From Pirellulales bacterium (GTDB taxonomy: Bacteria; Planctomycetota; Planctomycetia; Pirellulales; Lacipirellulaceae), in contig JAKVCC010000008.1 of the NCBI GenBank assembly GCA_022448265.1, positions 42,587 through 106,586 on the forward strand: a stretch of DNA of 64,000 nucleotides, read 5' to 3'. The number at the start of each line of letters is the position of its first letter. The first letter of the stretch is position 1. The translations under genes and the position numbers were made by a program. The notes below the pieces were generated by a model that did no database searches, was not told where the DNA came from, and saw only the letters and a program-made list of their open reading frames with translations. Positions 54,508-62,190 of this stretch are shown here, in pieces.

Positions 54508-54535
54508 TGAAACTACGTGATTTGGTCGGCTGTAG

Positions 54536-55228
54536 TCACATTCCTGGAACCAAAGGTAAATTCATGACAAAGCGGAGACCAACAGTGATGAGAAAGTACA
54601 ACGCACAGTGGAAAAATGCGGTGCCAACTTCCAGGTCGAAGCAGACCAGCGCGGCAAATGTGCCGACGCCCAGCACAAATAGTCCCAAGGCAATAATCTG
54701 AAGCGTATTTAATCCTTCTGCGTAATTCGCAAAAAGTTGCGATCCCAGGTACCAGTAAATACCCCACAAAAGTGCGTACACCAGACCGCAGGCGAGGGAG
54801 CGAACCAGCACGGTCGTCCCTTGATAAACACCTAATTCATCGTCCCGCAGAAACGTGTAGCCCGCATAGGCCAGTAGCGGTCCAAGCAATGCGGCCCCGC
54901 CCGCCAAAGCATAGATACGAGCGTCTCCAAGGTCACTTCGTCCGAACAACCAGGCAACCGCCAGGGCCAGAATGCCAATGCATACCACGGCGACCGTCAC
55001 GTTTACGCTAAGAGTGGCCTCCTTGCGTTTGATTGGCTTAAGTACCGATCGCCCCCGCGCGTCCTTAGCCCCCGCTTCCAGTTCCGGTGCGTGAATGACA
55101 ACTTCGTCGCCCGCTTTGGGAATTTCGATGGGGCCTTTGCACTTGGGGCAAGCACCTGTTTTTCCGCCATGTTGATCACCGACTGAAAAACGGGTGTGGC
55201 ATCCGGGACAAGTGACTGATATTGGCAT
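54536..55228 (-). CDS. Zinc-ribbon protein with several membrane helices, function unknown
   Basis: This 230-residue protein starts with a zinc ribbon (MPISVTCPGCHTRFSVGDQHGG and ACPKCKGPIEIP). A short polar linker is followed by five or six membrane helices, for example VTVAVVCIGILALAVAWLF, IYALAGGAALLGPLLAYAG, VLVRSLACGLVYALLWG, LQIIALGLFVLGVGTFAAL and FFHCALYFLITVGLRF. This layout, a zinc ribbon fused to a membrane region, is frequent in planctomycetes but has no known role. The ATG at 55228 opens directly on the ribbon. The ACT-domain gene ends 11 bases upstream. Confidence 0.75.
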   Translation of the reverse strand: MPISVTCPGCHTRFSVGDQHGGKTGACPKCKGPIEIPKAGDEVVIHAPELEAGAKDARGRSVLKPIKRKEATLSVNVTVAVVCIGILALAVAWLFGRSDLGDARIYALAGGAALLGPLLAYAGYTFLRDDELGVYQGTTVLVRSLACGLVYALLWGIYWYLGSQLFANYAEGLNTLQIIALGLFVLGVGTFAALVCFDLEVGTAFFHCALYFLITVGLRFVMNLPLVPGM

Positions 55229-55239
55229 GATGGTGAACT

Positions 55240-55746
55240 CTAGTCCCAATCCTTGAGATCATCCTCATGAACAGAGCGAAACCCCTTGTCCGCCAAAGTA
55301 TCTAATGCCATTTCAATGTTGTCGACCATCAAAGCCACGGCCGGATTGCCGTTTGGGCGCGCCAAGAGCGGGTAAACCTGCGAGATGTTGATTTCCGCCT
55401 GCAGCAGTGCCGTACAAACCTGGAGTAAGGGTTGCGGGCTGTCTGGCAATTCAACGCCAATTAGGTCGGACTCGACGATCGCCAGACCGGCACGCTCCAA
55501 CACCTCGCGGCCTTGTTCTGGATCGCTAAGGAGAAAGCGGACAACGGCGCATTCGGCGGAGTCCGATATCGTCAGGGCCACGATTCGCACGTTGCTCCCT
55601 TCGAACCGGCGGACGACCTCCAAGAGTTGTCCTACCCGGTTTTCCAGAAACACCGTAAATTGACGAATCGAAGGATAGTCACGACCGCGCATCGTCGCGA
55701 AGTCGATTCCCGAACCCTCGCTGCCCGAATGGCCTTCAGAATGCAT
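55240..55746 (-). CDS. Protein with two ACT domains
   Basis: This 168-residue protein has two ACT domains in tandem. The first is IRQFTVFLENRVGQLLEVVRRF with NVRIVALTISDSAECAVVRFLLS, and the second is LLQVCTALLQAEINISQVYPLL with PAVALMVDNIEMAL. ACT domains bind amino acids or similar ligands to regulate enzymes or transport. No catalytic part is attached. The ATG at 55746 has GGGAG upstream. It is the first gene of a three-gene minus-strand run. Confidence 0.9.
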   Translation of the reverse strand: MHSEGHSGSEGSGIDFATMRGRDYPSIRQFTVFLENRVGQLLEVVRRFEGSNVRIVALTISDSAECAVVRFLLSDPEQGREVLERAGLAIVESDLIGVELPDSPQPLLQVCTALLQAEINISQVYPLLARPNGNPAVALMVDNIEMALDTLADKGFRSVHEDDLKDWD

Positions 55747-56115
55747 GACCTTAACTCCCTACAACGCTCATCAGTTCACAACGTAAACCACGGACTAGTA
55801 TAGGGTTATTGATTCGTCCTTGCAATCTAATACGACCTGCCGTTCACGAGTCCATTCAACAATCTAGCCGATATTCCCGGGTCTTGCGGTCAGCGGCACT
55901 CAGTTCGGCGCGGGGATTTTCAGACGTCAAGCGGAACCATAAGTAGGCACTCGCCCGGCTCATAAAGAGCCCAGCGCAGACCAGCAACTATGGAATGCCC
56001 AATCCGATTGGCCGCCGCCCCTAGTCCCACTGCAGCCCGCTAGGCCAGCCAGGACCGATCGACTAGGATAGGCGAACCGCACCGGCTTTGGCCCTACCCC
56101 AACCATCGGCGACGC
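55747..56115. other. Divergent spacer between ACT and thioesterase genes
   Basis: This 369-base gap should hold two promoters. I see no strong -10/-35 pair, no terminator and no small gene. Confidence 0.3.
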
Positions 56116-56523
56116 ATGCAGCACGAATTCGAAATTGAAGTCCGCTACTACGAGACAGATGGCCAGGGTGTCGTTCACCATTCGAACTACTTTCAGTATT
56201 TCGAATTGGCTCGGGTCCATATGCTGAAGTCGGTCGGCTACGACTATGCCGACTTTGAGCGAGAAGGATATTTCCTGGTCGTCCATAGCATCAGTTGTCG
56301 TTACATACTCCCCGCGCACTTTGGCGACACGCTACGGATGGTCACAACGCTGGAGCGTGCCACGCCCGCGCGGCTCAACCATCGCTACGAAGTATTCAGA
56401 GAGGAAGTCTTATTGGCGGAAGGACTTAGTACGGTTGCCTGTATCGACAGACAGGGAGTGGTCCAGCGCATCCCGGCGGCGCTGCTGCGTACCGACTTGC
56501 AGGTCCGCCAAATGGATTCGTAG
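56116..56523 (+). CDS. Acyl-CoA thioesterase, YbgC/4-hydroxybenzoyl-CoA type
   Basis: This 135-residue hot-dog-fold protein hydrolyses acyl-CoA thioesters. The active-site segment is YYETDGQGVVHHSNYFQYFE with the catalytic Asp, followed by ARVHMLKSVGYDY and the CRYILPAHFGDTLRM strand. Length and layout are normal. birA follows 42 bases later on the same strand. Some YbgC proteins belong to Tol-Pal clusters, but no tol genes are near here. Confidence 0.9.
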   Translation: MQHEFEIEVRYYETDGQGVVHHSNYFQYFELARVHMLKSVGYDYADFEREGYFLVVHSISCRYILPAHFGDTLRMVTTLERATPARLNHRYEVFREEVLLAEGLSTVACIDRQGVVQRIPAALLRTDLQVRQMDS

Positions 56524-56565
56524 CGAACAACTTGCCACAAAGAAAGGCAACGGACTGGTTGCACC

Positions 56566-57375
56566 ATGAATGGCAGTGCGGCAACCCGGCGCGATCTCTC
56601 CCGTGTGGTCGACGAAACGTGGATGGACCGGGTTCATTTCTTGCCAGAGGTTGATTCCACCAACTCAGTAGCGCTACAACACGCACGGTCGACCACCACC
56701 AACCTGTCCGAGCTGTTTTTTGCCGACCACCAGCGTCGCGGCCGCGGCCGCAGTGGCAATACCTGGTGGTCTGCAGAGGGGGCACTGACATTCTCGGTAC
56801 TGCTCGGTGAGTTGCCTATCGGCAACGCGCAGATTCCTCAGGTCTCGCTAGCAGCAGCGGTCGCAATTTGCCGGGCGCTGGAACCCTACGTGCCACAGGC
56901 CGAGCTAAGATTCAAATGGCCTAACGACGTTTTTCTGAATCAGCGCAAGGTCGGCGGCATTTTGATCGAGTCGCCAGCCCGCCGGCCACCGCGGCTGGTG
57001 ATCGGCGTGGGCCTCAATGTCAACAACCCGATCAGCGTCGCGCCGCCCGCGATCCGTCGGCATGCGATCAGCATGATCGAGGTGGCGGGCCAGCACTTGG
57101 ATCGGGTAAACATTCTGGTCGATTGGCTTACGCAAATGGACACGTGTCTGGAAATGCTGACCTCGGGCGATCCGGCTCTTCCCAAACTATGGCGGACCTA
57201 CTCACTCCTCACGGGACAATGGCTGCGGGTCAAAACATCTCCAGCGGAAATAACTGGAACCTGCCTGGGTATTGCCGACGACGGAGCACTGATAATCCAA
57301 AGTGATACAGGAGCCAATCCGGGTCTGCAAACCTGCTCCAGCGGTGTGGTAGCCGAATTCCGGCCCACGCGTTAG
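56566..57375 (+). CDS. birA: Biotin--protein ligase (BirA catalytic form)
   Basis: This 269-residue enzyme attaches biotin to acetyl-CoA carboxylase. It has the biotin-binding GRGRSGNTWWSAEGALTFS loop, the FKWPNDVFLNQRKVGGILIE segment with the catalytic Lys, and GVGLNVNNP. A DNA-binding helix-turn-helix is absent, so it is a group I ligase and not a repressor. The start MNGSAATRRDLS is 24 codons before the conserved LPEVDSTNS; nearby alternatives are possible. Confidence 0.93.
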   Translation: MNGSAATRRDLSRVVDETWMDRVHFLPEVDSTNSVALQHARSTTTNLSELFFADHQRRGRGRSGNTWWSAEGALTFSVLLGELPIGNAQIPQVSLAAAVAICRALEPYVPQAELRFKWPNDVFLNQRKVGGILIESPARRPPRLVIGVGLNVNNPISVAPPAIRRHAISMIEVAGQHLDRVNILVDWLTQMDTCLEMLTSGDPALPKLWRTYSLLTGQWLRVKTSPAEITGTCLGIADDGALIIQSDTGANPGLQTCSSGVVAEFRPTR

Positions 57376-57502
57376 GCGCGGCTACATGGTAGACAAAGTG
57401 CACAGGACTTCTAGCTTAGCCTACAATGCAAAGCCTCCCATCTGCACCTAAAGGTAGGGCTCGTCGAAAGGTGGTTATACGTTTCCCAACTTTCAATCTT
57501 GG

Positions 57503-58498
57503 TTGCGACCGCTCCTCGGACGGTCTGCGTTCACCCTTGTTGAATTGCTGGTGGTGATCGCGATCATCGGCGTGTTAGTCGCAATGCTGCTTCCCGTCGT
57601 GCAGGCGGCCCGCGAAGCGGCCAGACGCGCAAGTTGCACCAACAATCTTAAGCAGATCGGGCTGGCCATCCACCAGCACCATGATACCCAGGGTTTCCTG
57701 CCGCAGTCGAAGTGGAACCAGAGTTACGGCCACTTGCCCAAGCTCTTGCCGTATTTGGAGATGCAAAGCGCCTACGAACGCGGCGAAGTCGCTGAAAACC
57801 CGGGACCCCATCACCCCGGCTTCCGCACCCTGTCGAGCCTGGAAGTTCCAGCATTCTTTTGCGCCTCCGATGGTTCGCCGCGAACACACGATTACGTATG
57901 CTCCTACAATCCTGACGTCTTCGACGAGGGTGCGATTACAAACTACGTCGGGGTTGGCGGCGCCGGGCATGGCCACCTCTACTCGAATCATGAGGATGGC
58001 GGGTGGGAACTCGCCACCGACTACCCCTATTTTGACCCCAACTGCAACGGGGATAGCACCGACAACGGCCAGGGGTTCTTCTATCGCTCCGACTATCACT
58101 TCTGCGGTAAGCTAACTTTTGCCATGGTGGAGGACGGCCTGAGCAACACAGTGATGATGGGAGAAATCCTGCCGGAAAGGACCCAATGGTCGCAGTGGGC
58201 TTTTAGCTGCCAGGGTATGACTATGGCGATTCCGCCCAATGCGCGTAAAGCAGATGGCTCGTTCTACGACCGCAATGATTATGCGAATGTCTGGGGAGCC
58301 CACAGTAGCCACCCCGGCGGGGTTCAGTTTGTCTTTGGCGACGGCCACGTCGAGTTTGTCCCGGAATCGACCTCTGACGCTGTTTACCGTGCCTGGGGGA
58401 CGATCAATGGTGGAGAACCGGGTGGACAATGCATCAAAACTCCATTCGAACAACTAGAAATAGGTTCAAAACCCGGTTGTTGGGGCAACTTCTCGTAA
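57503..58498 (+). CDS. DUF1559 protein with prepilin-type N-terminal cleavage/methylation motif
   Basis: This 331-residue protein has the planctomycete DUF1559 architecture. The N-terminus is [20 protein letters not shown], a type IV pilin-like segment with Ala rather than Gly before the processed Phe. Then come [30 protein letters not shown] and the C-terminal H-x9-DG motif in [17 protein letters not shown]. Such proteins are thought to be pseudopilin-like surface or secretion components; hundreds may exist per genome. Only a TTG at 57503 offers a start in frame, because an in-frame stop lies 16 codons further up. It lacks a clear ribosome-binding site. Confidence 0.9.
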   Translation: MRPLLGRSAFTLVELLVVIAIIGVLVAMLLPVVQAAREAARRASCTNNLKQIGLAIHQHHDTQGFLPQSKWNQSYGHLPKLLPYLEMQSAYERGEVAENPGPHHPGFRTLSSLEVPAFFCASDGSPRTHDYVCSYNPDVFDEGAITNYVGVGGAGHGHLYSNHEDGGWELATDYPYFDPNCNGDSTDNGQGFFYRSDYHFCGKLTFAMVEDGLSNTVMMGEILPERTQWSQWAFSCQGMTMAIPPNARKADGSFYDRNDYANVWGAHSSHPGGVQFVFGDGHVEFVPESTSDAVYRAWGTINGGEPGGQCIKTPFEQLEIGSKPGCWGNFS

Positions 58499-58518
58499 AC
58501 TTTCACGCCTTCTGGGGA

Positions 58519-58537
58519 TTTTGAAATGGGTTCTAGC
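58519..58537 (+). repeat. Dispersed intergenic motif, copy C
   Basis: This contains TTGAAATGGGTTCTAGC (58521-58537), identical over 17 bases to copy B at 26465-26481. It lies about 20 bases after the DUF1559 stop codon, in the spacer before the convergent PuuD-like gene. Confidence 0.65.
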
Positions 58538-58715
58538 ATCATGCTTGGATGGCGACGCTGTCGGCTGAAATTGCTAGTTGCTTCGCGCGTGAGGTGACGC
58601 AATCCTAGCCCGGAGATTTCATCAACCTCGTCGCGAGAGGCCGAAAAGTGCGGTAGCTGCAAGGCAAACAGCTTTTCTGGGTTTAAGTCGACCGTGCAAC
58701 GAGCATCCCAACCTA

Positions 58716-58752
58716 AGGCCTAGCACCCGCTTTTTATGCCGGTGCTAGGCCT
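58716..58752. repeat. Perfect 12-bp inverted repeat (hairpin) between convergent genes
   Basis: AGGCCTAGCACC (58716-58727) pairs perfectly with GGTGCTAGGCCT (58741-58752) around a 13-base loop containing TTTTT. It lies between the convergent DUF1559 and PuuD-like genes. No T-run follows on either strand, so it may be a bidirectional 3' end or an unrelated palindromic element. The rest of the 58499-58809 spacer holds only repeat copy C. Confidence 0.6.
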
Positions 58753-58809
58753 CTGGATCTCGCTGCGTTTCCTACGAGGGAAACCCCTTGCTGCTACAAA
58801 ATAAACGAC

Positions 58810-59553
58810 TCACGCCACTAGGCTCATGGAGTGGCTCGACTCAGCGACACCTAGAAGGAACTCTTCAAATATTCTTGCGTCCAGCGCCGAAGCGGTATCG
58901 GCTTCCGGATGAAATTGGGTCCCCATCGCAAACCAATCCGACATAGTGCTTTCAATGGCTTCAACCACTCCATCGGGGCAACGGGCAGTAACCGCAAAGC
59001 CCGGGGCGACCTCATCAATGGCCATGTGGTGCATGCTATTTACGCGCAACTCGCCGTCTCCGTAAACGCGATCCATGAGCGATCCGGATGCAATCTCCAA
59101 CGTGTGGCGATGGGCAGGATCGAGTGGATCCTTGTGCGGCAGTGCCTCGGGAAGATCTTCCGGAATATGCAGAAACAAATTGCCCCCTTGGGTTAGGTTG
59201 AGCAACTGCATTCCCGCTCCAATACCAAATACAGGCAGACGTCTTTCAGAAATTTTACGTGCCATGCATCGGTCGAAAGCCTCGCGCCGCGATTCTTGCA
59301 GACGCACCGTTGCGTGCAGCATCCAGCCGTCGCGGCGGGGATCCAAATCGGCTCCGCCCACAAGCACCACACCAGCCAAACGGTCGAGAACCTCGTCGAT
59401 GTCTTCTTCCGTTTGAAACGGTGGGATGATAATCGGAACGCCACCTGCCTCGAGAACCGCATCGTAGTAATTCGCTGTGACAAACGTGTACGCCGGGCTA
59501 TCGCCCTGAGCTGATCGAAAGTCTGCATTAATCCCAATTAGTGGCTTCGTCAT
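58810..59553 (-). CDS. PuuD-like class I glutamine amidotransferase fold, catalytic Cys missing
   Basis: This 247-residue protein has the gamma-glutamyl-GABA hydrolase (peptidase C26) layout: MTKPLIGINADFR, AGGVPIIIPPF, GVVLVGGADLDP, VFGIGAGMQLLN, HRHTLEI, VNSMHHMAIDE and GTQFHPEAD. At the nucleophile elbow the family has GICRG, but here it reads GIGAG, so Cys112 is Gly and the following Arg is Ala. His215 and Glu217 are kept. The protein is probably not a hydrolase of the usual kind. The start at 59553 has GGGAG nine bases upstream; a longer frame exists. Confidence 0.85.
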   Translation of the reverse strand: MTKPLIGINADFRSAQGDSPAYTFVTANYYDAVLEAGGVPIIIPPFQTEEDIDEVLDRLAGVVLVGGADLDPRRDGWMLHATVRLQESRREAFDRCMARKISERRLPVFGIGAGMQLLNLTQGGNLFLHIPEDLPEALPHKDPLDPAHRHTLEIASGSLMDRVYGDGELRVNSMHHMAIDEVAPGFAVTARCPDGVVEAIESTMSDWFAMGTQFHPEADTASALDARIFEEFLLGVAESSHSMSLVA

Positions 59554-60163
59554 CGTTTCGCACTCCCTTTCGGACGCGTTTGATCGCGTCATCAATGACT
59601 CCCTTCAGAGTGTCGCTGCCAGAGGAATAGATACAAGGCGAAACCGACGGCCCCCTCCAACTCGGACCAGCACCCCCGACTACTGCAAACGTTTTCAAGT
59701 GCGCAATTAAAAGATCCAACACGCTCATGCTGAGATCCAAGACTCTTACGCAGAAAACCAAGGCGGCAGTTGGCCACCCCTGCTCCCGCTTCGAGGGAGA
59801 GCTACCTGGAAACAAACTCCAGGACACACTGGGGGACTTACCAACTGGGACTTGCGCAGGGGGGGAAGCCAAAGGGGACGGCCAAAGGGGGCACTACATA
59901 ACCCACTAAAATGAAGACCGTCAGATCGATTTCCGTATCGCTCTAGCCTCAATAGACTCCTAGGAATGGTGTGGCCGTGTCACGCAGCCGGTGGGTAATG
60001 CAAGTCAGTCGGGAAATTAACCCATCTGAAAAAAATGGCAAGCCGATCGCACATTTTGGGTCAAACGGACTGGTGTTGGCACAATATCATTGTGAGATTG
60101 CCGATGGTCTTCCGGTTGGTCAGTTTTTGCACAATGGCTTCATCACTTCCCCAATCTGGCAAC
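59554..60163. other. Long spacer between PuuD-like and CPBP genes
   Basis: Both flanking genes are on the minus strand. The 610-base gap contains a small GCTCCC/GGGAG hairpin near 59783-59803 and GC-rich, purine-rich stretches near 59830-59895. I see nothing I can assign. Confidence 0.3.
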
Positions 60164-60904
60164 TCACATCAACATATGGTACCCGATGGTAAAAATCGCT
60201 GCGTCGATCAGCAGATGACTCAACCAAGGTGCCAGCAGCGATTCACTTCGATGGTACAGCCATGCCCAAAAGAAGCCGCCACAGGCGACCGCTAAAGAAA
60301 ACAGCCAAGTTGAAAGCGAAAAAAAACCGAAGTAGGTGCCGAGGACGATCACGTGATGGGCCATGAATCCAAGCGCCGAAATCGTGGCGGCCGGCCAGCA
60401 CGATAACAGCGACTTGAGTTGGGCAAATACGAACCAGCGCCAATAGTATTCCTCAAGCAACGAATGGCAAAGGCTATAGAACACCCCCAGGGCGATAAAC
60501 TGCCAAGGCTGGTTTATCCCCAGCTCGGCGACTTTGTCGCGGATGGGCTGCTGGCCCAGCAGAAAAAACTCGCTCGTCTTCAGCCAAGTGTGATAGAGGA
60601 CTACTCCCGCGAAAAAGACGATCAGCCCAAAGCCGACTCCCAGCGCAACGCCACGGGAAGAGAACAGATTAAATCGCAAACGTTGCCGCTGCACCAGCGC
60701 CATCCAGAACAGGGGAAAGGCAAATTGCACTGCCTTGGCGATCGAGTAAGTTGCCTGCTGCGCGCCCGCCGCCAATCCCTTCGCCCAGACGAAATAGGCC
60801 AACGTTACCAAACTTGGCAGCACCATCGCAAAAACGACTGCCAGCCAATTCCAACTCTTCGTGGAGCGGCCCCAACGGTCACTGGTCATTTCATCATTGA
60901 TCAT
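60164..60904 (-). CDS. CPBP-family intramembrane glutamic endopeptidase (Rce1-like)
   Basis: This 246-residue multi-pass membrane protein carries the three CPBP motifs: EEYYWRWFVF for the EExxxR site, FMAHHVIVL for the FxxxH site, and WLSHLLIDAAIF for the HxxxD/N site. Membrane helices surround them, including the first at about 22-42. Bacterial members act in bacteriocin self-immunity or protein maturation, with unknown targets here. An ATG at 60904 is preferred to a GTG three codons earlier. The divergent OleA gene starts about 100 bases away. Confidence 0.9.
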   Translation of the reverse strand: MINDEMTSDRWGRSTKSWNWLAVVFAMVLPSLVTLAYFVWAKGLAAGAQQATYSIAKAVQFAFPLFWMALVQRQRLRFNLFSSRGVALGVGFGLIVFFAGVVLYHTWLKTSEFFLLGQQPIRDKVAELGINQPWQFIALGVFYSLCHSLLEEYYWRWFVFAQLKSLLSCWPAATISALGFMAHHVIVLGTYFGFFSLSTWLFSLAVACGGFFWAWLYHRSESLLAPWLSHLLIDAAIFTIGYHMLM

Positions 60905-61004
60905 TTGCTGCACCGGTTTACGGCATCCAATCCGCCCTGTATTTTGAAGACATCACTCCACCTGGCTACGGCAATCGGCTGACAAATACTAGCTGTTTTC
61001 TTCC

Positions 61005-62090
61005 ATGCGTTATCGTAAAGTTTACCTTGAATCCTTCGGTTATACCCTGCCGGACGAGGTCGTTACCACCGACGCCTTGGAGCGGCGCCTCTCGCCCGTC
61101 TATGAGCGTCTGCAATTGCCTCATGGCCGCTTGGAATTAATGACCGGCATTCGTGAGCGGCGTTTTTTCCCTCCCGCGACATCTCCCGGTTCGATCAGCA
61201 CTGTGAGTGGCGAGAAAGCCATTGTTGCCAGTGGCATCGATCGGCAGCATATCGGGGCACTGATTCACGGTTCGGTTTGCCGCGATTTCCTCGAACCGGC
61301 CACTGCCTGCAGCGTCCATCACAACTTGAGCCTTACAACCGACTGCCAAATCTACGACGTATCCAACGCCTGTCTGGGCCTTCTGACGGGCATGGTTCAA
61401 ATCGCCAATATGATTGAACTGGGGCAGATTCGCGCGGGATTGGTTGTCGGTACCGAGTGTGGCCGGCACCTAGTTGATAGCACTATTGCACGGCTCAATA
61501 CCGATCTGAGCCTCACGCGGCAGAGCATTAAGCACCTCATCGCTTCGCTCACCATTGGCTCGGGTAGCGCTGCGGTATTGCTCTGTGATGAGCAACTGAG
61601 TCAAACACGCAACCAGGTTTCTGCTGCCGGATATCGGGCCCACACCGAGCACCACCACCTCTGCCACAGCGAGGGACTCGAGAGCTTCATGCACACCGAC
61701 AGCCAGCGACTGATGCACGAAGGCGTTGCCACGGGCGCCGAGACCTTTGTGCATTTCCTATCGGAAACAGGTTGGCGACCGGAGGAAATCGACAAAACGG
61801 TGTGCCACCAAGTAGGCGTCGCCCAACGCAAAATGCTTTTCGAAAAGCTGGCCCTTGATCCGATCATGGACTACACAACACTCGAAACCCTTGGCAATAC
61901 GGGAGCGGCAGCGCTACCGTTGACGATGGCGCTGGCGCTGGAAAACACGCACATATGCTCCAACGATCGGGTAGCGATGATGGGAATCGGATCGGGAATT
62001 AACTGCCTGATGATCGGTGTGCACTGGCAAGAAAGCCGCGTGCTCGGTCAACTTGAAAGAGGCCCCGTTGACACTACCGATCCGGCATGA
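61005..62090 (+). CDS. oleA: OleA-type 3-oxoacyl-ACP synthase III (thiolase superfamily)
   Basis: This 361-residue enzyme condenses two acyl-CoA chains head to head, the first step of long-chain olefin synthesis in ole-pathway bacteria. Matches to OleA as I remember it include SRDYLEPSTAS (here CRDFLEPATAC) and the nucleophile Cys in DVSNACLGLL. Others are the LTIGSGSAAVLL strand, KTVCHQVGVAQ with the catalytic His, LGNTGAAALP with the catalytic Asn, and the ending AMMGIGSGINCLM. The pathway partners OleB, OleC and OleD are not in this window. The gene is divergent from the CPBP protease and convergent with the kinase. Confidence 0.85.
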   Translation: MRYRKVYLESFGYTLPDEVVTTDALERRLSPVYERLQLPHGRLELMTGIRERRFFPPATSPGSISTVSGEKAIVASGIDRQHIGALIHGSVCRDFLEPATACSVHHNLSLTTDCQIYDVSNACLGLLTGMVQIANMIELGQIRAGLVVGTECGRHLVDSTIARLNTDLSLTRQSIKHLIASLTIGSGSAAVLLCDEQLSQTRNQVSAAGYRAHTEHHHLCHSEGLESFMHTDSQRLMHEGVATGAETFVHFLSETGWRPEEIDKTVCHQVGVAQRKMLFEKLALDPIMDYTTLETLGNTGAAALPLTMALALENTHICSNDRVAMMGIGSGINCLMIGVHWQESRVLGQLERGPVDTTDPA

Positions 62091-62190
62091 GAAGCCCCGC
62101 TGTCGGCTCCTATCAGAAACACCCTGTCGGGAACCCCGTCACAAGCAACCCGTCGAGTCCAAGCCTCATCATGGAAACTACTACGACACG

